Of a stretch of 33,874 bases of DNA, positions 25,865-33,035 are shown in pieces. Numbering within the stretch: position 1 is the stretch's first letter; every line of letters begins with the position of its first letter. Under the pieces are notes generated by a model. It searched no databases. It was not told where the DNA came from and saw nothing but the letters and a program-made list of their open reading frames with translations. This DNA comes from Bacillota bacterium (GTDB lineage: Bacteria > Bacillota > Clostridia > Oscillospirales > Ruminococcaceae): assembly GCA_023391005.1 (NCBI GenBank), contig JAEWBS010000093.1, positions 1 to 33,874 of the forward strand, in the 5' to 3' direction. Made by a program: the position numbers and the translations under genes.

Positions 25865-26710
25865 CTACCCCTCTCGTGTCAGCCTGCGCGCGAGCGCGGA
25901 CGACAGCGCATTGATTCCGGCCACGATGACCAGCAGCACCACCGCCGTCGCGTAGGTCTGGTCGATATACAGCCCCTCGCTTGCCAGCGCATACATATGC
26001 ACCGAGAGGGTTCGGCCCGATTCCAACAGCGAGCCCGGGATTTTTGCGACCGTTCCGGCGGTGTAGATCAGCGCCGCCGTCTCGCCGACGATGCGCCCAA
26101 CCGCGAGGATAACACCGGCCAAGATGCCCGGCTGCGCGGCAGGCAGCACAATTTTAAACACGGTGCGCAGTCTGCCCGCGCCCAAGCCGAAGCTGCCCTC
26201 GCGAAAAGCGTCTGGTACCGATTTGAGCGCCTCTTCGGTCGTGCGCATAATCAGTGGCAGAATCATGATCGCCAGCGTCAAAACGCCCGCGAGCATCGAA
26301 TAGCCCCAGCCCAGCGCCGACACAAAAAACAAAAAGCCGAACAGACCGTAGACGATAGAGGGAATGCCCGACAGCGTCTCGGCGGTCATGCGCACGATTT
26401 TGACAAGCTTATTGCCCCGGCGCGCATATTCCACGGTATACACGGCCGAGAAAACCCCCAGCGGCACCGCCACGAGCAGCGATAGCGCCGTGACGCTAAT
26501 TGTGTTGACCAGCGCGGGGAGCAACGAGACATTCTCACTGTTGTAATGGCGCGAAAAAAGCGACGGTGTCAGATTGGGAACACCCTTCATCAGCACATAG
26601 CCCACAATAGAGCCAAACACCAGCACCGTGACGGCGGCGGAAAGCCAGACCAGCGCGCGCAGCACGAGAGAAAGTGGGTCGGTCGTTTTGGCCGTTTTCG
26701 GCAGCTTCAT
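25865..26710 (-). CDS. pstA: Phosphate ABC transporter permease PstA
   Basis: The 281-residue integral membrane subunit has six predicted TM helices and the permease (EAA-like) loop with EALKSVPDAFREGSFGLGAGRLRTVFKIVLPAA at about residues 155-190, which contacts PstB. The GIPSIVYGLFG motif is typical of Pst permeases. The start overlaps the pstC stop by four bases. It pairs with PstC as the channel for phosphate. Confidence 0.96.
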   Translation of the reverse strand: MKLPKTAKTTDPLSLVLRALVWLSAAVTVLVFGSIVGYVLMKGVPNLTPSLFSRHYNSENVSLLPALVNTISVTALSLLVAVPLGVFSAVYTVEYARRGNKLVKIVRMTAETLSGIPSIVYGLFGFLFFVSALGWGYSMLAGVLTLAIMILPLIMRTTEEALKSVPDAFREGSFGLGAGRLRTVFKIVLPAAQPGILAGVILAVGRIVGETAALIYTAGTVAKIPGSLLESGRTLSVHMYALASEGLYIDQTYATAVVLLVIVAGINALSSALARRLTREG

Positions 26711-27564
26711 GATTTCTCCCTCCTGGTGACCAGCGTGAACAGCAGGTTGATAATCAGAATAAACACGAACAGCACGACGCCGGTTGCGACGAGGGCCTCG
26801 CGGTGCAGATCGGCGGCGTAGCCGATCTCAAGCGCGATGTTCGAGGTCAATGTGCGCACCCCCTTGAGCAGTCCCGCAGGCATTCTGGCCTGATTGCCCG
26901 CGATCATCATAACGGCCATCGTCTCGCCGATGGCGCGCCCCACGCCGAGAATCGCCGCCGCGAGTAAGCCGGAGCGGGCCGCGGGCATCAGGGCAAAAAA
27001 TACGCTGCGCTCGTGCGTCGCACCAAGTGCGAGCGCGCCTTCGTAATAGCTTTCGGGCACGGCCCTGATCGCCGCCTCTGAGACGTTGATAACGGTCGGA
27101 AGAATCATCATGCCCAACAGCAGCATCGCCGTGAGCATCGTATCGCCCGTCGTGCCGGAATCTGAAAAGACGCGGCGCACAAGCGGCACCAGCACCACCA
27201 GACCGAAAAAGCCGTAGATAACCGACGGAATACCCGCCAGTAGCTCAATGGCGGGCTTTAGGAACCGATAAAGCCACTTGGGAGAAAACCGCGCCAGAAA
27301 TACCGCCGTTAAAATTCCGGTCGGCACCCCGAGCGCCATTGCGCCGATCGTCACCCAAAGACTGCCCGCAATCATTGGCAGAATGCCGAAAATATCGTTG
27401 CTGGGCCGCCACTTACGCCCTAATACAAAATCGAAAAAGCCGATTTTCATCATCGCGGGCACGCCGTTTGAAAACAGGAACACACAGATGAGCGCCACGG
27501 CGGCAATGGAGGTACAGGCGGCCAGCAGGAACACCAGCTTCATAACCTGCTCTTTAAGCTTCAC
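26707..27564 (-). CDS. pstC: Phosphate ABC transporter permease PstC
   Basis: The 285-residue membrane subunit starts at a GTG with AAGGAAGGA about five bases upstream. An alternative ATG is seven codons later. It has the longer first periplasmic region of PstC (FFDFVLGRKWRPSNDIFGILPMIAGSLW), the GIPSVIYGFFGLVVLVPLV motif and an EAAIRAVPESYYEGALALGATHERSVFFALMPAA loop for PstB contact. It is separated from pstS by 95 bases containing a stable hairpin (27611-27637). Confidence 0.96.
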   Translation of the reverse strand: MKLKEQVMKLVFLLAACTSIAAVALICVFLFSNGVPAMMKIGFFDFVLGRKWRPSNDIFGILPMIAGSLWVTIGAMALGVPTGILTAVFLARFSPKWLYRFLKPAIELLAGIPSVIYGFFGLVVLVPLVRRVFSDSGTTGDTMLTAMLLLGMMILPTVINVSEAAIRAVPESYYEGALALGATHERSVFFALMPAARSGLLAAAILGVGRAIGETMAVMMIAGNQARMPAGLLKGVRTLTSNIALEIGYAADLHREALVATGVVLFVFILIINLLFTLVTRREKS

Positions 27565-27610
27565 AAAATCCTTCCTTTCTCCTCAAAGGGGTCGACATCC
27601 GGATACGCCG

Positions 27611-27637
27611 CAAGACGCGGGTATAATCCGCGTCTTG
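27611..27637. promoter_or_regulatory. Stable hairpin between pstS and pstC
   Basis: CAAGACGCGG (27611-27620) and CCGCGTCTTG (27628-27637) form a perfect 10-bp stem without a T-run on the minus strand. It is probably not a terminator. It may protect the pstS message end so that the binding protein is made in excess over the permeases, as with other binding-protein operons. Confidence 0.6.
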
Positions 27638-27659
27638 AATGGCTGTATACGATGAAGTG

Positions 27660-28595
27660 TTAGGCCACTTCGTTCCACTTGGTCGCTTCGCCGGTGTAGA
27701 TGGCAAGTACCTGATCAGCGCTCAGTCCGTTGACGGTGTTTTCGTTATTGACGATGACCGCAATGCCGTCGATGGCGATGACGGTGGGGGTGACACCCTT
27801 TTCAAGCTCGCTGTCCTTAATTTCACGCGAGGCCATGCCGATGTCGCAGATGCCGTCGATGGCGGAGGTGACGCCGGTAGTCGAGTCGCTCTGCTGCACC
27901 TCGATGGTCGCGTTGGGGTTGATGGCGGCATAGGCCTCCTTGAGCTTTTCCATAACCGGCGTCACCGAGGAGGAACCCGCGACGACAATCTTGCCGGTAG
28001 GCTTTTTGCTGGTATAATTGTCGGTGACCTCTACGTTGATATAGCCGTTCTTTTCAACAACAGCCTGACCGTCCACGCTCAGGATAAAGTCCATAAAGTC
28101 CTGCGCGACCTCGCTGACGGTGCCCTTGGTCACGATATTGAAGGGGCGGGCGACCTTGTAAGCGCCGGATTTGATGTTGTCGGCAGTCGCATCGACGCCG
28201 TCAATCTTCAGCGCCTTGACGGTGTTGTTAAGCGAGCCGAGCGAGATATAGCCGATAGCATAGGGATTGCCCGCCACGCTGGTCATCATGACCGAGGTGC
28301 TGTTGGTGATCGAGGCTTCTTCGGTGGTGTTATCAATCTTTTTACCCTCGGCGTTCTTCTGCTCGATGCCAATCAGCTCGATGAACGCGCCGCGCGTGCC
28401 CGACCCCTCCTCGCGGGAGATGACGGCGATGCTCTTAGCGGTGTCGAAGCTGGACGCGGCAGAGGATGGCGCTACTGAAGAGGGCGCGGCGGAAGGCGCG
28501 GGTGTTGCGGTCGAACTAGAGGACTGAGCACCGCAGCCCACCAATGCGGTTAGCGCCATAGCCGAAATTAAAGCGGCAGAAATCATTTTTTTCAT
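27660..28595 (-). CDS. pstS: Phosphate-binding lipoprotein PstS, circularly permuted layout
   Basis: The 311-residue protein has a signal peptide with lipobox LVGC (Cys21) and a Ser/Ala/Pro-rich linker (22-49). The order of conserved blocks is unusual: SREEGSGTRGAF (60-71), normally central, comes first. GKIVVAGSSSVTPVMEK (201-217), normally N-terminal, follows the FILSVDGQAVV block. DIGMASREIKD (251-261) and IYTGEATKWNEV come last, exactly at the C-terminus. All typical phosphate-contact blocks are present. The protein delivers phosphate to PstCA. AAAGGAG precedes the ATG by 11 bases. I believe this layout recurs in Clostridia, but that is from memory. Confidence 0.9.
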   Translation of the reverse strand: MKKMISAALISAMALTALVGCGAQSSSSTATPAPSAAPSSVAPSSAASSFDTAKSIAVISREEGSGTRGAFIELIGIEQKNAEGKKIDNTTEEASITNSTSVMMTSVAGNPYAIGYISLGSLNNTVKALKIDGVDATADNIKSGAYKVARPFNIVTKGTVSEVAQDFMDFILSVDGQAVVEKNGYINVEVTDNYTSKKPTGKIVVAGSSSVTPVMEKLKEAYAAINPNATIEVQQSDSTTGVTSAIDGICDIGMASREIKDSELEKGVTPTVIAIDGIAVIVNNENTVNGLSADQVLAIYTGEATKWNEVA

Positions 28596-28646
28596 TTTTT
28601 AATAAACTCCTTTATTCATTTGTTCTTTATTCTTTGGATTGTCTTT

Positions 28647-28701
28647 AGTTTAAAAAATAAACGTAAAGTCTAAAAGCGGCTTTATGTTAAATTGAGGTAA
28701 A
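28647..28701 (-). promoter_or_regulatory. Candidate pst promoter with PhoP-box-like repeats
   Basis: On the minus strand, TTTACC (28701-28696) and TTAACA (28690-28685) repeat with an 11-base period, as in Firmicute PhoP sites (TTAACA-like). A possible -10, TAAACT, lies at 28652-28647. The -35 is poor, which fits an activated promoter. The match is partial. Confidence 0.35.
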
Positions 28702-28968
28702 ATGCTCTAACACCAAATATCCTTTACTAAATGGCGGCAAAAGCTGTGATGCCACCTGCAGCAATCCCGGCCAGCCAAGTTACGCAGCTTTGGCAAGGGC
28801 CAGGAACGCCTTCAACCAAGGTATACAAAACATTCTGAGTGTAAGCCCCACTGACAATATAGGTAAGGGCATATCCGCCTTAGCCGGCTGAGATTAAAAT
28901 CGAACCGGCTTTGAGGCTGTGTCCGCTTATATCTTGTCATTTTATTCCGTTTAATGGGGTATATATGG
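28702..28968. other. Gene-free divergent intergenic region
   Basis: This stretch between the pst promoter region and the AEC promoter contains no supported gene. A minus-strand frame of 81 codons spans 28812-29057 but has no ribosome site and crosses the promoter and leader on the other strand. No further palindrome or repeat was noticed. Confidence 0.4.
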
Positions 28969-28997
28969 TTGACCGCTTTGTGGCAAGCCCCTATAAT
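28969..28997 (+). promoter_or_regulatory. Strong promoter of the AEC transporter leader
   Basis: TTGACC (28969-28974), a 17-base spacer and a perfect TATAAT (28992-28997) give an expected start near 29004, about 143 bases before the AEC start codon. Confidence 0.88.
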
Positions 28998-29003
28998 AGA
29001 CTT

Positions 29004-29116
29004 ATTAAAATTATAAATGGCCGCGCCACAAGCGCATGGCCAATAATAAAATAGCAAGCTATTTTATTAAAAATCTCCCATTTTTAATTTGCGCATCGCC
29101 AATGGGCGGCGCTTTT
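29004..29116 (+). ncRNA. Structured 5' leader, candidate riboswitch or attenuator
   Basis: A closing stem pairs 29008-29020 with 29078-29090 (12 of 13). Within it a small GCGC hairpin (29023-29035) and a 12-bp hairpin (29044-29069, arms TAATAAAATAGC and complement, 2-base loop) are seen. Directly after the closing stem, 29091-29112 folds as GCGC-AT-CGCC/GGCGGCGC and is followed by TTTTATATTT, like a weak terminator. An alternative hairpin, TGGCCGCGC/GCGC-AT-GGCCA (29018-29042), competes with the closing stem. I do not recognise a known riboswitch class. Confidence 0.5.
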
Positions 29117-29146
29117 ATATTTATTAAAATTTAACGGGGTGTCTTC

Positions 29147-30100
29147 ATGCAGCTTGATGTCTCAGTCATTCTCATTGAGGCGGCGAAATTCTGCACGCTT
29201 CTTTTTATCGGCTTTGCCGCCGTCAAATCGCGAATTTTTAGCCACGAGAGCCTCGGAACGCTGTCGGCCTTCGCACTGAAAATTTCTCTACCGGCCCTGA
29301 TTGTCACAGCGCTGCCCGCCGCGACCACGCGCATCATGCTGCTTCAGGCGCTGCCGCTGCTCGCGGTGCTGCCGGTGTGGTACGCCATTTTGGCCCTCGG
29401 CGGCGTGTTGACCGCCAAGCTGTGTAAGATGCCGCCGAACACCGCCCGCGTACATATTGTGCAATACCTGATGGGCAACATCGGCGTGATGGGCATGATC
29501 TTGGTTCTCGCGACGCTCGGCGACAGCGCGGCCATCTATATGGCCTCGATCTATTTTGTCGATCAGTGTGTGATGTGGACCTTTTGTGAGAACCTTTCTT
29601 ACCCCGTTGAGAACCAGCGGACGCTGAGCCTTGCCTCACTGAAAAAAGTGCTGACTATTCCGACGATGATCGCATTTTTTATCGCGCTCGCAATGGTTCT
29701 GCTCGACTGGCACCCCGACAATTTTTTCATAGATGTGCTGACCGAGCTGGGCCGCACCTCCAAGTCGATTGCGATGATCTTTATCGGTGGAACGCTGGCT
29801 ACGCTCGATTTCAAGCATCTGCGCCATCTCAACGGTATTTTGTGCATTGTCGTCTTTAAAATGCTACTGCTGCCGCTGTTCGTTTTTTGGGCGACCGGGC
29901 TGCTTGGAGACTTTTTAAATTCGACGGCACGCTTAGTGCTGACCCTCTCCTCGGCGCTGCCCTGTCTGTTCGCTATGTCGATTCTCGCGCGCAACAACGG
30001 CACCGACTACGAATACGCGACCATGTCGGTCTTTGTCACGACAATGGCAAGTATGGTCACGATTCCGTTTATATCCTGGCTGATCAATCTGATGATGTAG
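29147..30100 (+). CDS. AEC (auxin efflux carrier) family transporter
   Basis: The 317-residue membrane protein has about ten hydrophobic helices in two halves separated by a loop around residues 145-165, typical of the AEC family in the BART superfamily. The family exports or exchanges organic acids such as malate in bacteria, but the substrate here is unknown. The N-terminus starts MQLDVSVILIEAAKFCTLLFIGF. GGGGTG lies five bases before the ATG. A strong promoter and a structured leader precede it. A DsrE-like gene follows after 59 bases and may be co-transcribed. Confidence 0.85.
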   Translation: MQLDVSVILIEAAKFCTLLFIGFAAVKSRIFSHESLGTLSAFALKISLPALIVTALPAATTRIMLLQALPLLAVLPVWYAILALGGVLTAKLCKMPPNTARVHIVQYLMGNIGVMGMILVLATLGDSAAIYMASIYFVDQCVMWTFCENLSYPVENQRTLSLASLKKVLTIPTMIAFFIALAMVLLDWHPDNFFIDVLTELGRTSKSIAMIFIGGTLATLDFKHLRHLNGILCIVVFKMLLLPLFVFWATGLLGDFLNSTARLVLTLSSALPCLFAMSILARNNGTDYEYATMSVFVTTMASMVTIPFISWLINLMM

Positions 30101-30159
30101 CCGCACAGCCTAAAAAGCGCGCGCTGCTGCGGATAACGATTTAAACGGGAGGATTCAAG

Positions 30160-30501
30160 ATGAATTACAGCGTCGTCTTTCATGTGGATGAAATAGCAAA
30201 ATGGGAATTGACTCTAAAAAATGTAGCCAATCTACTCGATCAGGCCGATGATAAGGCCTTTTGCGTCGAGGTGTTGGCCAACGGCGAGGCGGTTCAGGGA
30301 TATGTGCTGCCGAAAAATGCCTTTGCCGCAGCCATGCAGCAATTAAATGGGCGAGGCGTGTTGTTTGCCGCATGCAACAATAGTCTAAACGCGCTTAAAA
30401 TTGATCGCTCAAACCTGATATCCTTTGTCAAGGTGGTGCCCGCCGGTGTCCTTGAGCTGGTGGAGCGGCAGGCTGAGGGCTATGCTTATATCAAGCCCTG
30501 A
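30160..30501 (+). CDS. DsrE-like small protein
   Basis: The 113-residue soluble protein resembles DsrE/DsrF-like (YchN) sulfur-related proteins: N-terminal beta strand VVFHVDEIAKW, then LTLKNVANLLDQAD and a strand CVEVLANGEAV. The final LISFVKVVPAGVLELVERQAEGYAYIKP is the common C-terminal block. A Cys at about residue 71 (FAACNN) is near the typical site, but the sulfur-handling role is uncertain. GGGAGG precedes the ATG by about seven bases. Context gives no pathway. Confidence 0.72.
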   Translation: MNYSVVFHVDEIAKWELTLKNVANLLDQADDKAFCVEVLANGEAVQGYVLPKNAFAAAMQQLNGRGVLFAACNNSLNALKIDRSNLISFVKVVPAGVLELVERQAEGYAYIKP

Positions 30502-30756
30502 GCTTATAAATTAAACACGCATTGAATGCGTGGTATGCACAAGTTCTAAAGAGACATGATACCGGCCCGTCTCTTAAAAGGCCCTGGAAATTCCTCCACG
30601 CGCGCATCACATACACCGCGACTGCTAAAGCAATTAAATTCGTAAGCTTTGGTTTACGCAATGAGCCAATCTATTGTTATTTGCGTTGCTTAATGCTTGA
30701 AGCTAAACCAAGCAGGATACCCCCGCCGGCAAAGTCGGTGACTTCCAATTCAATGT
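30502..30756. other. Gene-free region, possible decayed coding sequence on the minus strand
   Basis: A hairpin, CACGCAT/ATGCGTG, lies at 30516-30532. On the minus strand, around 30755-30540, one frame gives a protein-like string (IELEVTDFAGGGILLGLASS, then KLTNLIALAVAVYVMRAW) interrupted by TAA and TAG close together. It could be a relic of a small membrane protein. The plus-strand 78-codon frame at 30522-30758 is its mirror and has no ribosome site. Confidence 0.3.
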
Positions 30757-30758
30757 AA

Positions 30759-30796
30759 AAAGCCCGATGCGGTGCACGCATCGGGCTTTGTTTTTT
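30759..30796 (+). terminator. Intrinsic terminator
   Basis: AAAGCCCGATGC (30759-30770) pairs perfectly with GCATCGGGCTTT (30778-30789), a 7-base loop lies between, and GTTTTTT follows on the plus strand. It probably ends the AEC/DsrE message. Confidence 0.85.
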
Positions 30797-30856
30797 AAAA
30801 ATAGGATGTCCTATTTGTGTGTGGCAGCTGAATTTTGATAGCGCCTGATATAAGCA

Positions 30857-30889
30857 AAAACCGCAGGAACAAGCTATTCCTGCGGTTTT
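30857..30889. terminator. Terminator of the rplM-rpsI operon (bidirectional)
   Basis: AAAACCGCAGGAA (30857-30869) pairs perfectly with TTCCTGCGGTTTT (30877-30889). On the minus strand a run of five T follows. It is 15 bases from the rpsI stop and faces the plus-strand terminator at 30759-30796. Confidence 0.9.
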
Positions 30890-30903
30890 GTATAGATAAA
30901 TAA

Positions 30904-31302
30904 TTATCTTTTGCTGAACTGCGGGGCGCGGCGGGCGGCTTTGAGGCCGTACTTTTTACGCTCCTTCATTCTCGGGTCGCGGGTGAGAAGGCCGGCCTTC
31001 TTCAGGACGGGGCGCATCTCATCAGAAACCTGCAGCAGCGCACGGGAAAGCCCGTGGCGGATCGCACCGGCCTGACCGGAAACGCCGCCGCCTGCGACGG
31101 TGCAGATGATGTCATATTTGCCGAGCGTGTCGGTCAGCGCCATCGGCTGGCGAACAATCAGCTTAAGGGTGTCAAGGCCGAAATAATCATCGATATCTCT
31201 GCCGTTGATGGTGATGCTGCCGCTGCCGGGATAAACTCTGACACGGGCAACGGAACTCTTTCTGCGGCCTGTGCCGTAGAGATAAGGCTTGCTATCATAC
31301 AT
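30904..31302 (-). CDS. rpsI: 30S ribosomal protein S9
   Basis: The 132-residue protein starts MYDSKPYLYGTGRRKSSVARVRVYPGSGSITINGR, the standard S9 signature, and ends in the conserved basic tail APQFSKR that reaches the decoding centre. Core motifs include GGGVSGQAGAIRHGLSRAL. It is full length and lies 18 bases after rplM in the invariant L13-S9 operon. Confidence 0.98.
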   Translation of the reverse strand: MYDSKPYLYGTGRRKSSVARVRVYPGSGSITINGRDIDDYFGLDTLKLIVRQPMALTDTLGKYDIICTVAGGGVSGQAGAIRHGLSRALLQVSDEMRPVLKKAGLLTRDPRMKERKKYGLKAARRAPQFSKR

Positions 31303-31320
31303 AACTTTCCGTCTCCTCTC

Positions 31321-31749
31321 TTATTCGTTCCAGGCCTTCGGCTGCTGGGCTTCCTGGTTGTGGTTGGCGTCGCGGTAGATGCGCACGCGGGTGAGCGCTT
31401 TTCTGCCGAGCGTATTGTCCGGCAGCATGCCCTTGACAGCCACCATCATGGCCTTCTCGGGGTTGTTCTTCATCAGCGTGGCGTAGTTGACCTCTTTAAG
31501 GCCGCTGACCCAGCCGCTGTGGTGACGATAAAACTTGTTCTGCAGCTTGTTGCCGGTCAGAACCGCCTGAGCGGCGTTGATGATGACGACATGATCGCCG
31601 CAATCAACGTTGGGCGTAAAGATCGGCTTATGCTTGCCGCGCAGAATGCTGGCAACGGTGGCAGCGGTACGGCCCAGGGGCTTGCCTGCGGCGTCAATGA
31701 CATACCACTCGCGCTTGATGCCATCTGCCTTCGGAAGAAAGGTTGACAT
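31321..31749 (-). CDS. rplM: 50S ribosomal protein L13
   Basis: The 142-residue protein begins MSTFLPKADGIKREWYVIDAAGKPLGRTAATVASILRGKHKP and contains VDCGDHVVIINA and KAMMVAVKGMLPDNTLGRKALTRVRIYRD, all L13 hallmarks. AAGGAGGT lies eight bases before the ATG, and the site can fold into a small GAGGT/ACCTT hairpin with the start region. A near-consensus promoter drives the pair. Confidence 0.98.
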   Translation of the reverse strand: MSTFLPKADGIKREWYVIDAAGKPLGRTAATVASILRGKHKPIFTPNVDCGDHVVIINAAQAVLTGNKLQNKFYRHHSGWVSGLKEVNYATLMKNNPEKAMMVAVKGMLPDNTLGRKALTRVRIYRDANHNQEAQQPKAWNE

Positions 31750-31798
31750 AAGGTGTTGACCTCCTTAAAATTTGCTTATCTTTTTACAGTGCTTTACT

Positions 31799-31827
31799 AG
31801 TATAGCCATGCGAGATTAAGCTGTCAA
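31799..31827 (-). promoter_or_regulatory. rplM-rpsI promoter
   Basis: On the minus strand TTGACA (31827-31822), a 17-base spacer and TATACT (31804-31799) form an almost perfect sigma-A promoter about 50 bases upstream of the rplM start. Confidence 0.9.
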
Positions 31828-31928
31828 GCCATTATTTTAATTTATCAGCCCACTCTTGCATGTTTTCTCTCGTTATCTCTCGGTTTCTCTTCCATTTTCG
31901 TTTTTCATTTTATTTTTTCAAAAAATCA

Positions 31929-31964
31929 AAAAACCGCATCGCGATCGCATGCAATGCGGTTTTT
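31929..31964. terminator. Bidirectional terminator
   Basis: AAAAACCGCAT (31929-31939) pairs perfectly with ATGCGGTTTTT (31954-31964). On the minus strand TTTTTTGATTTTT follows, so it ends the phosphopantetheinyl transferase message 28 bases after its stop. Confidence 0.88.
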
Positions 31965-31991
31965 GATCAATATTTAACCCTCTTGGCGCGC

Positions 31992-32573
31992 CTATACGCT
32001 TTCGCAAACAGCCAGAATATAACCGGGGATATCCTCATACAGGCGATAGATAAATCCCTCGGGTCCTGCCGCTGCTGTGGCGCCGCACAGCGTAAAGGCG
32101 GCGTTAAACATATCGGCGGCGCTTTTGTCGGCGGCCTTGAGCCAGCTTTCTTTGAGCGCCCAAAGGCGAATCACATCGCGCTCAAAGTCGCGGCTGCCAC
32201 TTAAATAGCGCTGTTCTGAAGCGGTGCAAAAGCGCGCAATCGCCCGTTGAGAGACCGGCACAATTTTTTGTATATCCACGCCGACTGCCTTTTGATCAAT
32301 AGCGCAGGCCGCGTATTCCCCGCTGTGCGACAGGCTGAAATGCAGCGTGCCGCCAGCCAGATAGGGCTTGCCCTTTTCGGTGTATTGTAGTTCGGCGTTT
32401 GGCACGCCGCACCGGCTCAGACCATATTTGAGCAGAAGCCCCGCCGTCAGCGACGCCGCTCTGACCCGCTCGTCGCGGATGGCGCGCGCCTTTTTTTGCC
32501 GCTCAGGCAAGCTTAATACCATGGCTTGCGCCAGCAGGGCGTCGTCGTATTCGATATGGCAGCACAAAAGCAT
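31992..32573 (-). CDS. 4'-phosphopantetheinyl transferase superfamily protein (Sfp type)
   Basis: Enzymes of this family attach the phosphopantetheine arm of CoA to carrier proteins of fatty-acid, polyketide or nonribosomal-peptide synthesis. The 193 residues include the substrate-side HFSLSHSGEYAACAI, the Mg-binding GVDIQK, and the signature RLWALKESWLKA (W-x3-KES-x2-K). This is the Sfp/Gsp size class rather than the shorter AcpS trimer form. AAGGAG precedes the ATG by about seven bases. No synthase gene is in the window, so the carrier target is unknown. It may modify the housekeeping acyl carrier protein. Confidence 0.88.
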   Translation of the reverse strand: MLLCCHIEYDDALLAQAMVLSLPERQKKARAIRDERVRAASLTAGLLLKYGLSRCGVPNAELQYTEKGKPYLAGGTLHFSLSHSGEYAACAIDQKAVGVDIQKIVPVSQRAIARFCTASEQRYLSGSRDFERDVIRLWALKESWLKAADKSAADMFNAAFTLCGATAAAGPEGFIYRLYEDIPGYILAVCESV

Positions 32574-32654
32574 TGCGTTTCTCCTTTTATCCTAAATGGA
32601 CCGCGTGCATAGAATGATATAGTACCGGTGTCAAAATGTATGGGAGGTGATCGG

Positions 32655-32870
32655 ATGGCCCAAGACCAAAATTGCTGCGCCACAAATATGACGATGGCCG
32701 CTATTATCATCGGTCTTTCGATCACCGAGAGCATGTCCCCCAACGATCAGAACATTGTGGCCAACCTGCTGTTTGCGGCCGCGCAGGCCATTTCGACCCG
32801 CGCGTCGCTGGTTGGCGGTCAGGGCGGGGCGGAGACGCCCTCTATTTTAAACGTACAAAATACACAATAG
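32655..32870 (+). CDS. Small Clostridia-type protein (DUF6774-like)
   Basis: The 71-residue protein starts at the ATG at 32655 after GGGAGGTG, which is preferred over an upstream ATG. It has a Cys pair (NCCATN), a hydrophobic-rich helix MTMAAIIIGLSITESM, then PNDQNIVANLLFAAAQAIST, resembling the small helical DUF6774 proteins of Clostridia. No enzyme motif is seen. It is monocistronic and divergent from the phosphopantetheinyl transferase gene. The family call is from memory and tentative. Confidence 0.6.
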   Translation: MAQDQNCCATNMTMAAIIIGLSITESMSPNDQNIVANLLFAAAQAISTRASLVGGQGGAETPSILNVQNTQ

Positions 32871-32880
32871 CATAATCCGA

Positions 32881-32909
32881 TTGACATATTAGGCAGCAAA
32901 TGGTAATAT
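32881..32909 (+). promoter_or_regulatory. Promoter of the CDF transporter leader
   Basis: TTGACA (32881-32886), a 17-base spacer and TAATAT (32904-32909) form a near-consensus promoter with a start expected near 32916, about 120 bases before the transporter gene. Confidence 0.85.
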
Positions 32910-32915
32910 AGTCAA

Positions 32916-33003
32916 ATCAGAAGCGTCCGCTTCGGGCCAATTTTGGCAGCGTGTAGAATCGCGGGACAGTAACCTTACATATAATAAGGTTGCTGTTTTT
33001 TTA
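32916..33003 (+). ncRNA. Leader RNA ending in an intrinsic terminator, candidate metal riboswitch
   Basis: Three hairpins follow one another: GAAGC/GCTTC (about 32921-32934), GCCAA/TTGGC (about 32936-32948) and CGTG/CGCG (about 32950-32963). They are followed by GGGACAG and then by a strong terminator (ACAGTAACCTT at 32966-32976 pairing with 32986-32996, plus T7). Three stems before GGGACAG and a terminator overlapping that motif resemble the NiCo (czcD) riboswitch. The closing stem P1 is not evident from the predicted start site, so the class assignment is tentative. The terminator itself is clear. Confidence 0.45.
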
Positions 33004-33035
33004 TACAGGCCGTTTTTAGGTGGGGAGTGTTTTTT

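Noticed and set aside
28812..29057. 81-codon minus-strand frame
   Set aside because: No ribosome site; it overlaps a strong promoter and structured leader on the plus strand.
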